In this document: piece by piece, positions 17,686 through 26,183 of the stretch | Numbering within the stretch: the first letter of the stretch is position 1 | How the letters are laid out: every line of letters starts with the position of its first letter | NCBI RefSeq assembly: GCF_023276405.1 | Contig: NZ_JALRMO010000001.1 | Location: forward strand, 5,515,001 to 5,579,000 | DNA length: 64,000 nt | Source of the DNA: Paenibacillus hamazuiensis | Lineage (GTDB): Bacteria > Bacillota > Bacilli > Paenibacillales > NBRC-103111 | Direction: 5' to 3' | The notes under the pieces: generated by a model | What the model was told of the DNA's origin: nothing | What the model saw: only the letters and a program-made list of their open reading frames with translations | Databases searched by the model: none | Position numbers and translations under genes: made by a program

Positions 17686-18921
17686 TCACTGCAGCCATCC
17701 CAGCACAAGCTCGCGCCGCTGCTCGTCCTCCAGGGCGGCGGCACGATCCCGTGGAGAGACGCCCTGAGCGTTGGGCGCTGCGGGATCCGCCCCTGCGCCG
17801 ATCAGCAGACGGATTACTTCCCTGCAATTCTCCAGATTTTCCGGTATCACGCTGCCGGCCCTATCTACGGCGTAGGCGAGCGGGGTATTGCCCTCCTTGT
17901 CCTTGCCGTCGGCGGGGGCGCCGAGTCGAATCATCATGGCGATCAGCTCCGGGGAGCCGCCGCCCTTAGCGCTGCGGTGCAGCGCGGTTCTGCCCTCGCT
18001 GTCCGCAAGCTTCACATCGGCGCCGTGATCGAGGAGCAGTCGGACGACAGGCTCGGACATTTCGCCAAATTCGCTTGCAACGAGCAGCGGTGTCGTTCCG
18101 TCGGCGTCGACGACGTTGACTTTCGCCCCGGCTGCGAGCAGCAGAGCGACGGTTTCCGCCGTCTCCTTACGATAATTCGTAAACATCGGCAAAGCGGCGG
18201 CGCGGAGCGGCGTATAGCCTCCCAGCACCTGTGCATTAGGGTCTGCGCCTTTTTGCAGCATGGCGCGGACAAGCTCCGGCATTCCCTTACCGGCAATACG
18301 CATAAGTGCCGTATCTCCTCTTACGCCCGCCGCGTTCACATTGGCTCCGGCATCCAGTAAAACCGGGATATAAGCCGGAGATCGCTCTGCTAAAAAAAGA
18401 AGCGGCGTATAGCCGGATTTATCATCGCGTACCTCCAGATTGACCTTCCTGTCCGCAAACAACTGCAGCAGCTCCGCCATGTGCGGCTTATCGGCGTATT
18501 GGAACATCGTTTTCGCGACCTCGAGAAAAAGCCGATCCCTCTCTTCCCCGCTGTAGGAATCGATAAGCCGCGCAGCCGGCTCAAGCCGCTCCCCGCTCGC
18601 CAGCTCCATCAGCACCTTCGCCTGCTGCTGCCAATCCGCGCGATCCGGCAGCTTCGGGTCGACGATCGACAGCTTCCGCTCCTGCTCGTCATAAAATACT
18701 TGCCCGCCGAGCGTCTCCACCACAAACCGCGCCGGCAAATAGACATGACCATCGTAATTCAGCACGCGATATTCGTCGCCCAGCCGCTTGGCTTCCCCGT
18801 TCACACTCACCCGCAGCGGAACCAGCAGCGCCTCTACGACATCATCCGCATAAACGGCCGTACATGCGGAAAGCAGCACTCCGCAGACAAAACCCAGCAT
18901 CACTTTTTTCAATCGAATCAT
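17686..18921 (-). CDS. Exported ankyrin-repeat protein with copper-amine-oxidase-N-like domain
   Basis: 411 aa from ATG at 18921. The signal sequence VMLGFVCGVLLSAC carries a possible lipobox (LSAC), so it may be a lipoprotein; cleavage after VYA is the alternative. Next comes a copper-amine-oxidase N-like stalk (VYLPARFVVETLGGQVFYDE, about residues 60-90), then six or so ankyrin repeats (about 165-410) with motifs such as GYTPLLFLAERSP, GDTALMRIAGKG and GRTALHRSAKGG. Ankyrin proteins are protein-interaction modules. It is divergent from ahpCF, and a PerR-box-like sequence (18938-18952, 11 of 14 positions) lies directly upstream, hinting at peroxide control. Confidence 0.82.
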   Translation of the reverse strand: MIRLKKVMLGFVCGVLLSACTAVYADDVVEALLVPLRVSVNGEAKRLGDEYRVLNYDGHVYLPARFVVETLGGQVFYDEQERKLSIVDPKLPDRADWQQQAKVLMELASGERLEPAARLIDSYSGEERDRLFLEVAKTMFQYADKPHMAELLQLFADRKVNLEVRDDKSGYTPLLFLAERSPAYIPVLLDAGANVNAAGVRGDTALMRIAGKGMPELVRAMLQKGADPNAQVLGGYTPLRAAALPMFTNYRKETAETVALLLAAGAKVNVVDADGTTPLLVASEFGEMSEPVVRLLLDHGADVKLADSEGRTALHRSAKGGGSPELIAMMIRLGAPADGKDKEGNTPLAYAVDRAGSVIPENLENCREVIRLLIGAGADPAAPNAQGVSPRDRAAALEDEQRRELVLGWLQ

Positions 18922-18937
18922 CCCGCTTCCCACAAAT

Positions 18938-18952
18938 TTGTAATTATTATGT
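18938..18952 (-). promoter_or_regulatory. perR box: Weak PerR-box-like site upstream of the ankyrin gene
   Basis: TTGTAATTATTATGT matches 11 of 14 specified positions of the PerR consensus TTATAATNATTATAA. It is AT-rich, so a chance match is possible. Confidence 0.3.
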
Positions 18953-19047
18953 TTAGACGCAGGTATTGGAAATTAGTTCCCGCAGGTGAAATGGATTAGC
19001 TGCGGCAAATTTGCTAAAATAAAACATGGCGATATTTTAATCAGCGC

Positions 19048-19077
19048 TTGACAAACGAATGTCTTTTAGATAATAAT
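19048..19077 (+). promoter_or_regulatory. Sigma-A promoter of ahpCF
   Basis: Perfect TTGACA at 19048-19053 and AATAAT at 19072-19077 with an 18-nt spacer. The -10 region lies inside the first PerR box. Confidence 0.75.
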
Positions 19078-19102
19078 TATAACTAAATTAGAATTATTAT
19101 AG
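19068..19102 (+). promoter_or_regulatory. perR box: Two PerR operator boxes in front of ahpCF
   Basis: AGATAATAATTATAA (19068-19082, 12 of 14 specified positions) and TTAGAATTATTATAG (19088-19102, 12 of 14) match the PerR consensus TTATAATNATTATAA. They are 20 bp apart centre to centre, about two helical turns. The first overlaps the -10 element and the second lies just downstream, as expected for repression. Confidence 0.82.
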
Positions 19103-19176
19103 TTTAGCAAAGGACATATGAATCCTGAGCTGGCTATTGATAATATCTTAAACCACTCTAAGGAGGAAATTTAATC

Positions 19177-19740
19177 ATGTCCCTGATTGGAACTGAAGTA
19201 AAACCGTTCAAAGCATCCGCTTTCCACAATGGCAAGTTCATCGATGTTACCGAAGCTGACTTTAAAGGCAAATGGAGCGTCGTTTGCTTCTATCCGGCAG
19301 ACTTTACGTTCGTTTGCCCGACCGAGCTCGAAGATCTGCAAAACCAATACGAGACCCTCAAGGGACTTGGCGTTGAAGTTTACTCCGTTTCGACGGACAC
19401 CCATTTTACACATAAAGCATGGCATGACAGCTCCGAAACGATCGGAAAAATCACTTACATCATGATCGGCGATCCTTCCCACACGATCTCCCGCAACTTT
19501 GACGTGCTGATCGAAGCCGACGGCCTTGCCGACCGCGGTACGTTTATCATCGATCCGGACGGCGTTATCCAAGCCATCGAAATTAATGCAGGCGGTATCG
19601 GACGCGATGCCAGCATCTTGGTTAACAAGATCAAAGCGGCTCAATACGTCCGCAACAACCCGGGTGAAGTTTGCCCTGCTAAATGGCAGGAAGGCGCTGC
19701 AACCCTTAAACCGAGCCTTGATCTCGTAGGCAAAATTTAA
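19177..19740 (+). CDS. ahpC: Alkyl hydroperoxide reductase subunit C (peroxiredoxin)
   Basis: 187 aa, the normal length. The peroxidatic Cys is in [16 protein letters not shown] (about residue 47) and the resolving Cys in GEVCPAKW (about residue 166), the typical 2-Cys AhpC arrangement. AhpC reduces H2O2 and organic hydroperoxides in the cytoplasm and is re-reduced by AhpF. Strong ribosome binding site AAGGAGGAAA. It is transcribed with ahpF (12 nt gap) from a PerR-boxed promoter. Confidence 0.97.
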   Translation: MSLIGTEVKPFKASAFHNGKFIDVTEADFKGKWSVVCFYPADFTFVCPTELEDLQNQYETLKGLGVEVYSVSTDTHFTHKAWHDSSETIGKITYIMIGDPSHTISRNFDVLIEADGLADRGTFIIDPDGVIQAIEINAGGIGRDASILVNKIKAAQYVRNNPGEVCPAKWQEGAATLKPSLDLVGKI

Positions 19741-19752
19741 GGAGCGTTGGCC

Positions 19753-21282
19753 ATGGCACTGGACGCGGATATAAAAGCACAATTAACCCAATATCTTGGG
19801 CTCATGGAAGGCGATGTGCTGCTGAAGGTCAGTGCCGGTTCCGATGCCGTATCTCAAGACATGCTGGCTTTGATTGATGAATTAGCCAGCATGTCTCCTT
19901 ATATAAAGGTGGAGAAAACGCAATTGCCCAGAACGCCGAGTTTCAGCGTAAATCGTATGGGCGAGGACACCGGAGTCACTTTTGCAGGCATTCCTTTGGG
20001 CCACGAATTTACTTCATTGGTGCTGGCTCTGCTGCAGGTTAGCGGAAGACCTCCGAAGGTTGAGCAGAACATCATTGATCAAATCAAGAGCATTCGCGGC
20101 GAATATCATTTCGAATCTTTCATCAGCCTGAGCTGCCACAATTGTCCGGATGTGGTGCAGGCGCTGAACCTGATGAGCATTCTCAATCCGGGCATCACGC
20201 ATACGATGATCGACGGTGCGGCGTTCAAAGAGGAAGCCGAAAGCAGGAACGTCATGGCCGTGCCGACCGTTTTCTTAAACGGCGAGATGTTCGGAAGCGG
20301 CCGTATGTCGGTGGAAGAAATTCTCGCCAAGCTCGGCAATGGTCCGGACGCATCGGAATTTGCGAATAAAGAACCGTACGATGTGCTTGTTGTCGGGGGC
20401 GGACCGGCCGGCGCGAGCGCAGCGATTTATGCGGCGCGCAAAGGCATCCGCACGGGCATTGTGGCCGAGCGTTTCGGCGGTCAAGTCATGGATACCTTGG
20501 GCATTGAGAACTTTATCAGCGTAAAATATACCGAAGGCCCCAAGCTCGTTGCGAGCCTGGAAGAGCACGTCAAAGAGTACGGCATCGATGTGATGAAGCA
20601 GCAGCGCGCCAAACGTTTGGAAAAGAAAGATTTCGTCGAAATCGAACTTGAAAACGGCGCTGTTCTGAAAAGCAAAACCGTCATTATTTCGACGGGCGCC
20701 CGTTGGCGCAATATTGGCGTCCCCGGCGAAGCCGAGTTCAAAAACAAAGGCGTTGCCTACTGCCCTCATTGCGACGGTCCTTTGTTTACAGGAAAAGACG
20801 TAGCGGTGATCGGCGGCGGCAACTCCGGCATCGAAGCGGCGATCGACCTGGCCGGCATTGTGAAGCATGTGACCGTTCTGGAGTTCATGCCGGAACTGAA
20901 AGCCGATGCCGTACTGCAGAAGCGGCTTTACAGCCTGCCTAACGTAACCGTCTTAAAGAACGTGCAAACCAAGGAAATTACCGGAACCGACAAGGTGAAC
21001 GGGATCACTTATATAGAACGCGATTCGGGGGCCGAACAGCATATCGAATTGCAGGGCGTGTTTGTGCAGATCGGTCTTGTCCCCAACACCGATTGGCTCG
21101 GCGACACGGTGGAACGCACCCGCTTCGGCGAAATCGTCGTCGACCGGCACGGCGCCACGAGCGTACCGGGAGTTTTTGCCGCAGGAGATTGCACCAACAG
21201 TCCGTATAAGCAGATCATCATCTCCATGGGATCGGGTGCCACTGCAGCTTTGGGCGCATTCGATTATTTAATCCGCAATTAA
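19753..21282 (+). CDS. ahpF: Alkyl hydroperoxide reductase subunit F
   Basis: 509 aa from ATG at 19753 (AAGGAG 8 nt upstream; an in-frame TTG lies 6 nt earlier). It has an N-terminal tandem thioredoxin-like domain with redox CxxC in [12 protein letters not shown] (about residue 128). This is followed by a thioredoxin-reductase-like half with FAD motif [19 protein letters not shown], the active CxxC in [10 protein letters not shown], the NAD motif [17 protein letters not shown] and the terminal FAD motif [16 protein letters not shown]. It transfers electrons from NADH to AhpC. Confidence 0.97.
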   Translation: MALDADIKAQLTQYLGLMEGDVLLKVSAGSDAVSQDMLALIDELASMSPYIKVEKTQLPRTPSFSVNRMGEDTGVTFAGIPLGHEFTSLVLALLQVSGRPPKVEQNIIDQIKSIRGEYHFESFISLSCHNCPDVVQALNLMSILNPGITHTMIDGAAFKEEAESRNVMAVPTVFLNGEMFGSGRMSVEEILAKLGNGPDASEFANKEPYDVLVVGGGPAGASAAIYAARKGIRTGIVAERFGGQVMDTLGIENFISVKYTEGPKLVASLEEHVKEYGIDVMKQQRAKRLEKKDFVEIELENGAVLKSKTVIISTGARWRNIGVPGEAEFKNKGVAYCPHCDGPLFTGKDVAVIGGGNSGIEAAIDLAGIVKHVTVLEFMPELKADAVLQKRLYSLPNVTVLKNVQTKEITGTDKVNGITYIERDSGAEQHIELQGVFVQIGLVPNTDWLGDTVERTRFGEIVVDRHGATSVPGVFAAGDCTNSPYKQIIISMGSGATAALGAFDYLIRN

Positions 21283-21290
21283 TCCCATTT

Positions 21291-21326
21291 TAAAAAAAGC
21301 CCGGAACTTGAGGTTCCGGGTTTTGC
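21291..21326 (+). terminator. Rho-independent terminator of ahpCF
   Basis: CCCGGAAC / GTTCCGGG with a short loop, followed by TTTTGCTTTT, 12 nt after the ahpF stop. The same hairpin, with slight changes, recurs at 22486-22511. Confidence 0.8.
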
Positions 21327-21476
21327 TTTTGCCTCTCTTTTTTTCCGGCTGACGAAAAATCTCCCGCTCCGCATGGCACCAGGCCATACCGACATCCCCC
21401 GGTTGAATATTGTAATGGAATAACTGATTGCATATTCTGAAACCAGGGGGGGACCGGCTTGTACACCAAAGCCCAT
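21321..21476 (-). pseudogene. Decayed copy of the 47-aa ORF at 22520
   Basis: Positions 21346-21385 closely match 22557-22597, which is the middle of the 47-aa ORF. Shared blocks include GCTGACGAAAAA and CATGGCACCAG in the same order and orientation. Both copies have a GCCCGGAAC-type hairpin just beyond their 3' ends. In this copy a one-base deletion in the A run and later differences break the reading frame, so no equivalent protein is encoded. It lies between ahpF and the CotS-like gene. Confidence 0.5.
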
Positions 21477-22457
21477 GTCGGCAAGCTGACGCGCCGTTTC
21501 GGCATCATTCCGTTAAAATTCCGCTGGCGGCCTTCCGTTTATCAAAAAAAAGCGGTCATCCGGATACAAACGAAAACAAGGTCCTATGCATTGAAACCTT
21601 ATTATCGAAGTCCGTTAATCCCGTCGGGCACGATTCAACAAATGAAAGAAGCCGCCGGCCGCATCCAATATTTAATACGCCGCGGCTACGGCCATATGCC
21701 TCGCTGGCTCTACGCGGATAACGGCAAATTGTGGGTTATTTATAAAGGGAAACCTTTTTACATGACGGAATGGATTCGCGGCCGGGGGCTGCGGGAAGCT
21801 GCGGACTATGAACAATTGGGACGGGTTACCGCCGCGATTCACCAGCCTTCGAACGATTTGCCGGGCATTCATGAATCCGATTTCTTTACCCTGAAGCAGG
21901 TCGCCGTATGGATGGCGCAGGACTCCCGTTTTCTTGGCGATAAGGATGGAGCCACGCGAAAAAGCGCAGCGTACCGGAGATGGTTCAGAACATACGAAGC
22001 CGACTGCCGGAGCCTGTCCGAAAGGACGTGGGCCGAAATGAAGGATCCGGAAATTGCGGCTTTGCTGGAGCAAGAAATCTCACGTCCGGCGTTGATCCAT
22101 GGCGACATCACTTCCAGCAACGTCATTATTGCGGAGGACGGCCGGCTGTACATCATCGATTGGGATCGCGTCAGGCTCGGCTCCGTCTATGCAGAGCTGG
22201 CGAAAGCTCTGGCGAATACAACCCAATTCCGCCCGGAATTCATCCGATCTTTCTTGCAAGGATATGAGGAAGCGAGGCCGCTGGAACGGGCTGAAAGAAG
22301 GCTGATCGCCTCGCTCTTCCGCCTGCCCCGCGAAGCCTGGACGGCAGCCCGCTTTCCCAACCGAAAGGGGAGCGGCGAATTGATCGGCAAAATGGTCGAA
22401 ACGTGGCCGGACCGGCTCAAAGCGGCAGCGTTTCTCGATGAATGGGCTGCTCAGTAG
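21459..22457 (+). CDS. CotS/aminoglycoside-phosphotransferase-family kinase
   Basis: 332 aa from TTG at 21459, preceded by a G-rich AGGGGGGGACC. The C-terminal lobe shows the phosphotransferase catalytic loop ALIHGDITSSNVII (about residues 209-222) and the metal-binding YIIDWDRVRLG (about 230-240), both intact. The N-lobe has IRIQTKTRSYALKPYY, in which the Lys fits the ATP-binding position. CotS-family spore-coat proteins and related YsxE-type kinases of Bacillales have this size and layout. It could equally be a small-molecule kinase. It is flanked on both sides by copies of a short duplicated segment. Confidence 0.75.
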   Translation: MYTKAHVGKLTRRFGIIPLKFRWRPSVYQKKAVIRIQTKTRSYALKPYYRSPLIPSGTIQQMKEAAGRIQYLIRRGYGHMPRWLYADNGKLWVIYKGKPFYMTEWIRGRGLREAADYEQLGRVTAAIHQPSNDLPGIHESDFFTLKQVAVWMAQDSRFLGDKDGATRKSAAYRRWFRTYEADCRSLSERTWAEMKDPEIAALLEQEISRPALIHGDITSSNVIIAEDGRLYIIDWDRVRLGSVYAELAKALANTTQFRPEFIRSFLQGYEEARPLERAERRLIASLFRLPREAWTAARFPNRKGSGELIGKMVETWPDRLKAAAFLDEWAAQ

Positions 22458-22485
22458 CCCGGTGACAGGCCCCTGGGCACGATAA

Positions 22486-22511
22486 AGCCCGGAACCATCC
22501 CGTTCCGGGCT
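22486..22511. terminator. Hairpin between the CotS-like gene and the fix operon
   Basis: AGCCCGGAAC / GTTCCGGGCT with a 6-nt loop lies between two convergent units. There is no clear T run on either side, so termination efficiency is uncertain. Sequence and position resemble the ahpF terminator. Confidence 0.5.
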
Positions 22512-22519
22512 CGCCCAGT

Positions 22520-22663
22520 CTATTGCTCCGCTTTCTCGAGCTGCTCCTCCTTTTCCCAGCTGACGAAAAAATCTTCCCACGCCACATGGCACCAGCCGCG
22601 AACCACCTCCACAATGATGCCTCTCGCGCCGTCCAGCACTACCAGGTCCCCGATTTCGAACAA
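22520..22663 (-). CDS. 47-aa protein translationally coupled to fixX
   Basis: TTG start at 22663, preceded by GGGGTGA 5 nt upstream; that site overlaps the fixX stop codon, so the ORF is the fifth cistron of the fix operon. The product begins LFEIGDLVVLDGARG and contains GWCHVAWEDFFVSWEKEEQ. The alternating strand pattern GDLVVL, GIIVEVV and WCHVAWEDF suggests a minimal KOW/SH3-like barrel. I know no family for it. A decayed second copy lies at 21321-21476. Because it is short and starts with TTG, automatic annotation would miss it. Confidence 0.6.
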   Translation of the reverse strand: MFEIGDLVVLDGARGIIVEVVRGWCHVAWEDFFVSWEKEEQLEKAEQ

Positions 22664-22669
22664 ACCGAT

Positions 22670-22966
22670 TCACCCCAGTCTAAAGACGATTCCGTGCCCG
22701 CCTTTCGGGTATTCCCATTTAATATTTTGATGAGGACAGCCGATGCGGCAGCTTCCGCATTCATGGCAGCCCTCGTACCCGACGTGCATGCGGATGTCCT
22801 CCCATTTGTACACTTCCGCAGGGCAAAAGATCGTGCATATTTTATCGGGACATTTGGTTAGGCAGATGTCGGCGTCGAGGACGGTCAGATGGGATTTCGT
22901 ATCGGCGTTAAAGCGCAGCAAATATTGCTTCTCTTCGATCGTTTGGGCTTTAGGAGCTTCGCTCAT
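22670..22966 (-). CDS. fixX: Ferredoxin-like protein FixX
   Basis: 98 aa from ATG at 22966, overlapping the fixC stop codon (TGATG) with AAGGTG 8 nt upstream. The [4Fe-4S] cysteines are in CPDKICTIFCPAEVY and CHECGSCRIGCPHQN. The family usually has about 95-100 residues. FixX accepts low-potential electrons from, or passes them within, the FixABC complex, giving a quinone-linked, flavin-based electron-bifurcating or ETF-dehydrogenase system. Confidence 0.92.
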   Translation of the reverse strand: MSEAPKAQTIEEKQYLLRFNADTKSHLTVLDADICLTKCPDKICTIFCPAEVYKWEDIRMHVGYEGCHECGSCRIGCPHQNIKWEYPKGGHGIVFRLG

Positions 22967-24261
22967 CACTTCATCACCTTCCAGGCCCGGTACATATCCC
23001 GAACGATTTTGGCCTTGTCCTTGAAGGATCCCAGATCATCCCAAATTTTTTTCTGCTTCTCGCGTTTGGAGGAGCCGTCGACCGTGAACATTTGGCTGGC
23101 CGCACGGTTCATCATCGGAATGTATTGATCGAAATATTGCGGGAACTTATCGAAATGATGCGTGGCATCCTTGTATTTCACCAAATCTTTGCCGACGAAG
23201 CTCTCCATCAGCCGGATGCGGTATTGATCCAGCACCGCTTCGGAAAAATCGCCGAGCTGCTTTGCCATGACGACCGTCTCCGCCGCCAAGCGGCCCGACG
23301 TCATCGCCATGTTGGAGCCTTCGCGGTGTATGGCGTTGACGAGCTGCGCGGCGTCGCCGACGACGAGCACGCCGCTGCCGACGACCTTCGGCATCGAATA
23401 ATAGCCGCCCTCGGGGATCAGGTGGGCCAAATATTCCTGCGGCTCGCCGCCCTGCAGGTAGGGGCGGACCATCGGGTGATTTTTCACATATTCCAGCAGC
23501 TCGTAAGGCTTGATCTTATGTTTGATCAAGCCGGACAGCAGAGTGCCGACGCCGATGCTGAGCGTGTCTTTGTTCGTGTACAGGAAGCCGGTGCCGAGGA
23601 TGCCCTTGGTCGCATCGCCGAACAGCTCGATCGTGCAGCCCTGATCGCCTTCCAGTCCGAACCGGTCCTCGATGACTTTGCGGTCGAGCTTCACGATCTC
23701 CATCGTTGCCAGCGCCACCTCGTCGGGCTTGAACTCCTTGTGAAAGCCGAGCGATTTGGCGAGCAGCGAATTCACTCCGTCCGCCAGCACGACTACGTCG
23801 GCATACAGGTCGCCGTCCGGACGGTCGGTGCGGACGCCGACGACGCGGCCGTTCTCCACGATGCATTCGAGCGCCACCGTTTCGCAGACGAGCAGCGCTC
23901 CCTGCTCGACGGCTTTCTGCGCGAACCATTGGTCGAATTTGGCGCGCAGCACCGTAAAATTGTTGTACGGCTCCTGCGCCCACTCCAGCCCTTTGTAGCC
24001 GATAGTGACCGCCGACTCCTTATCGAGCATCATGAAGCGCTGCTCGACGATGTGCCGCTCGAGCGGCGCCTCCTTGTAAAACTCCGGGATGACGTCCTCC
24101 ATCATTTTGCGGTACAGAACGCCGCCCATCACGTTTTTCGAGCCCGGGTATTCCCCGCGTTCGAGCAGCAGCACGTTCACTCCCGCCTTGCCCAGCTCAT
24201 AAGCGCAAGCGATGCCGGCCGGGCCGGCTCCGACGACGATACAATCGAATTTTTCAGGCAT
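22966..24261 (-). CDS. fixC: FixC, ETF-quinone oxidoreductase-like flavoprotein
   Basis: 431 aa. The N-terminal FAD motif is CIVVGAGPAGIACAYELGKAG and the second FAD motif is GVLVVGDAAQLVNAIHREGSN, both intact. The length is typical of FixC. The start ATG is 8 nt inside the fixB 3' end. With FixAB and FixX it forms the FixABCX complex, which oxidises NADH (or takes ETF electrons) and splits them between quinone and a low-potential acceptor such as ferredoxin. Confidence 0.94.
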   Translation of the reverse strand: MPEKFDCIVVGAGPAGIACAYELGKAGVNVLLLERGEYPGSKNVMGGVLYRKMMEDVIPEFYKEAPLERHIVEQRFMMLDKESAVTIGYKGLEWAQEPYNNFTVLRAKFDQWFAQKAVEQGALLVCETVALECIVENGRVVGVRTDRPDGDLYADVVVLADGVNSLLAKSLGFHKEFKPDEVALATMEIVKLDRKVIEDRFGLEGDQGCTIELFGDATKGILGTGFLYTNKDTLSIGVGTLLSGLIKHKIKPYELLEYVKNHPMVRPYLQGGEPQEYLAHLIPEGGYYSMPKVVGSGVLVVGDAAQLVNAIHREGSNMAMTSGRLAAETVVMAKQLGDFSEAVLDQYRIRLMESFVGKDLVKYKDATHHFDKFPQYFDQYIPMMNRAASQMFTVDGSSKREKQKKIWDDLGSFKDKAKIVRDMYRAWKVMK

Positions 24262-25285
24262 GCTGCACGTCTTCCTTTCCGAGCGCCTTTTTGAACTGCT
24301 CGATCATCAGCGGTACGATTTCAAACGCGTCTCCGACGATTCCATAGTGGCACGACTGAAAAATCGGCGCAGCCGGGTCCTTGTTGATCGCTATGATCAG
24401 CCCGGAATTTTGCATGCCGACGATATGCTGGATGGCGCCGGAGATGCCGATCGCGAAGTAAATCTTCGGCGTCACGGTCACCCCGGTCTGGCCGACCTGA
24501 TGGTGATGGCCGATCCAGCCGGCCTCGACCACGTCCCGGCTTGCGCCGACCGCGGCTCCGAGCACTCCGGCCAGCTGATGGAGGAGCTGGAAGCCGGCCG
24601 CACTGCCGAGCCCTTTGCCGCCGGCGACGATCACGTCCGCCTCGTCGATGCGCACGCGCGGCGCGGTGGAGCGGACGATGTCCAGCACCTTCGTGCGCAC
24701 ATCCTCTTCGCGCAGCGGAATAGCCTCCGGGATAAGCTTTCCTTGGCGGCCCGGCTCGGGTGCCAGAGATTTCATCACCTTCGGCCGGACCGTCGCCATT
24801 TGCGGCCGGTACTTTTTGCACAGAATCGTCGCCATGATGTTGCCGCCGAACGCCGGACGACTCGCGAGCAGCAGCCCGGTGTCCTCCTCGACGTCGAGGA
24901 TCGTCGTATCGGCGGTCAGTCCCGTCGGCAGGTCGGTCGCCACCGCGCTGGCCAAATCTTTGCCTGTCGAGGTTGCGCCGAACAGCACGATCTCCGGCTT
25001 GTATTTTTCGATGCAGGCAAACAGCGCCTTCATGTACGTCTCCGTACGGTAATGCTTGTATATGGGAGCGTCGTAAGCGTACACCGTATCGGCTCCGTAT
25101 TCGAATGCCGTACCTGCAAGCGCAGTGACACCGTCACCGATCAGCACGCCGGCAAGCTCGGTTTTCCGCTTATCGGCAAGACGCCTGCCGGCTCCAAGCA
25201 ATTCCAGGGAAACCGGCGCAATCCGCCCGTCCTTCGCCTCCAAAAACACCCACACGCCGCGGTAATCGCTAAAATCGCCGCTCAT
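24254..25285 (-). CDS. fixB: Electron transfer flavoprotein alpha subunit FixB
   Basis: 343 aa from ATG at 25285, in a GATGA overlap with the fixA stop and preceded by GGGGAGGTGCGGG; the open frame continues upstream to 25576 only as out-of-context sequence inside fixA. The C-terminal ETF-alpha FAD-binding domain is clear: VIVAGGKGLGS, EAGWIGHHHQVGQTGVTVTP, YFAIGISGAIQHIVGM and INKDPAAPIFQ. It forms the ETF heterodimer with FixA and carries FAD. Confidence 0.95.
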   Translation of the reverse strand: MSGDFSDYRGVWVFLEAKDGRIAPVSLELLGAGRRLADKRKTELAGVLIGDGVTALAGTAFEYGADTVYAYDAPIYKHYRTETYMKALFACIEKYKPEIVLFGATSTGKDLASAVATDLPTGLTADTTILDVEEDTGLLLASRPAFGGNIMATILCKKYRPQMATVRPKVMKSLAPEPGRQGKLIPEAIPLREEDVRTKVLDIVRSTAPRVRIDEADVIVAGGKGLGSAAGFQLLHQLAGVLGAAVGASRDVVEAGWIGHHHQVGQTGVTVTPKIYFAIGISGAIQHIVGMQNSGLIIAINKDPAAPIFQSCHYGIVGDAFEIVPLMIEQFKKALGKEDVQHA

Positions 25286-26112
25286 CCCGCACCTCCCCGC
25301 GCCTCGAACAGCTCCTTCTTCTCCAGCACGACGCCGAGCAGCTGCTTCACCTGCTCGGCGGGGCTGCCGGCGAACATTTGTCCGCCCTTCGGCTTCTCCG
25401 GCGCCCAGACGGACGATACGATGGTAGGCGAGCCCTTGAGGCCAAGCTGGGAGCGGTCGACATCGTCCAGATCGGCGACCGACCATATATGCGGCTGGTA
25501 GCGAGCCGCCTTCAGCACGTTCGGCAGCGGCGAATACGGAACCTCGTTGATTTCCTTTTCCACGGAAAAAAGGCACGGCAGCGTCGAGCGGACGACCTCA
25601 TAACCGTCCTCCAGCTTGCGATGGACGACCGCGTAGCCCTCCTCCCGGTTCACCTCGACGACCTTGTTCACCGACGTGAGCGGCGGGATGTCCAGCCTGC
25701 GCGCGATGCCCGGCCCTACCTGGCCCGTATCTCCGTCAATCGTCATTTTGCCGCAAATGATCAGGTCGACGGGCAGGATGCCGCCGATTTTTTGAAGCGC
25801 TTTCGTAAGCGCATAGCTGGTCGCCAGCGTATCCGCACCGGCGAAGGCGCGGTCCGAGATCATGTATCCTTCGTCCGCACCGATTTCGATGCATTTCTTG
25901 ATCGCCTTGACGGCAGGCGGCGGGCCCATCGTAAGCACGGACACCGTGCCTCCGTACCTTTTCTTCAGCCGGACGGCCTCTTCCACCGCATGCGCGTCGT
26001 AAGGATTCAAAATCGCCGGCGCGCTCGACCGGTCCATCGTGTTCGTTTTCGGGTTCATCTTGATGATCTTCGTATCCGGTACCTGCTTGATGCAGGCCAC
26101 AATATGAAGCAT
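25282..26112 (-). CDS. fixA: Electron transfer flavoprotein beta subunit FixA
   Basis: 276 aa from ATG at 26112 (GAGGTG 6 nt upstream; an in-frame GTG at 26121 overlaps that site). The typical ETF-beta start is HIVACIKQVPDT. It also has LNPYDAHAVEEAVRLKKR, VLTMGPPPA and the nucleotide-binding stretch CGKMTIDGDTGQVGPGIARRL. Full length. It is the first gene of fixABCX, with all junctions overlapping, so translation is coupled. Electron-bifurcating ETFs usually bind a second FAD in FixA. I cannot confirm that feature from the sequence alone. Confidence 0.94.
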   Translation of the reverse strand: MLHIVACIKQVPDTKIIKMNPKTNTMDRSSAPAILNPYDAHAVEEAVRLKKRYGGTVSVLTMGPPPAVKAIKKCIEIGADEGYMISDRAFAGADTLATSYALTKALQKIGGILPVDLIICGKMTIDGDTGQVGPGIARRLDIPPLTSVNKVVEVNREEGYAVVHRKLEDGYEVVRSTLPCLFSVEKEINEVPYSPLPNVLKAARYQPHIWSVADLDDVDRSQLGLKGSPTIVSSVWAPEKPKGGQMFAGSPAEQVKQLLGVVLEKKELFEARGGAG

Positions 26113-26183
26113 CCGCAGCACCTCTTCGCATGGTCAAATATACTCGAATACTTATGTATATAAAACCTGCGCGCATAAAATGC

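Noticed and set aside
23092-25501. Long plus-strand frames over fixC and fixB
   Set aside because: Shadows of fix genes, with Arg/Asp/His-rich low-information sequence.
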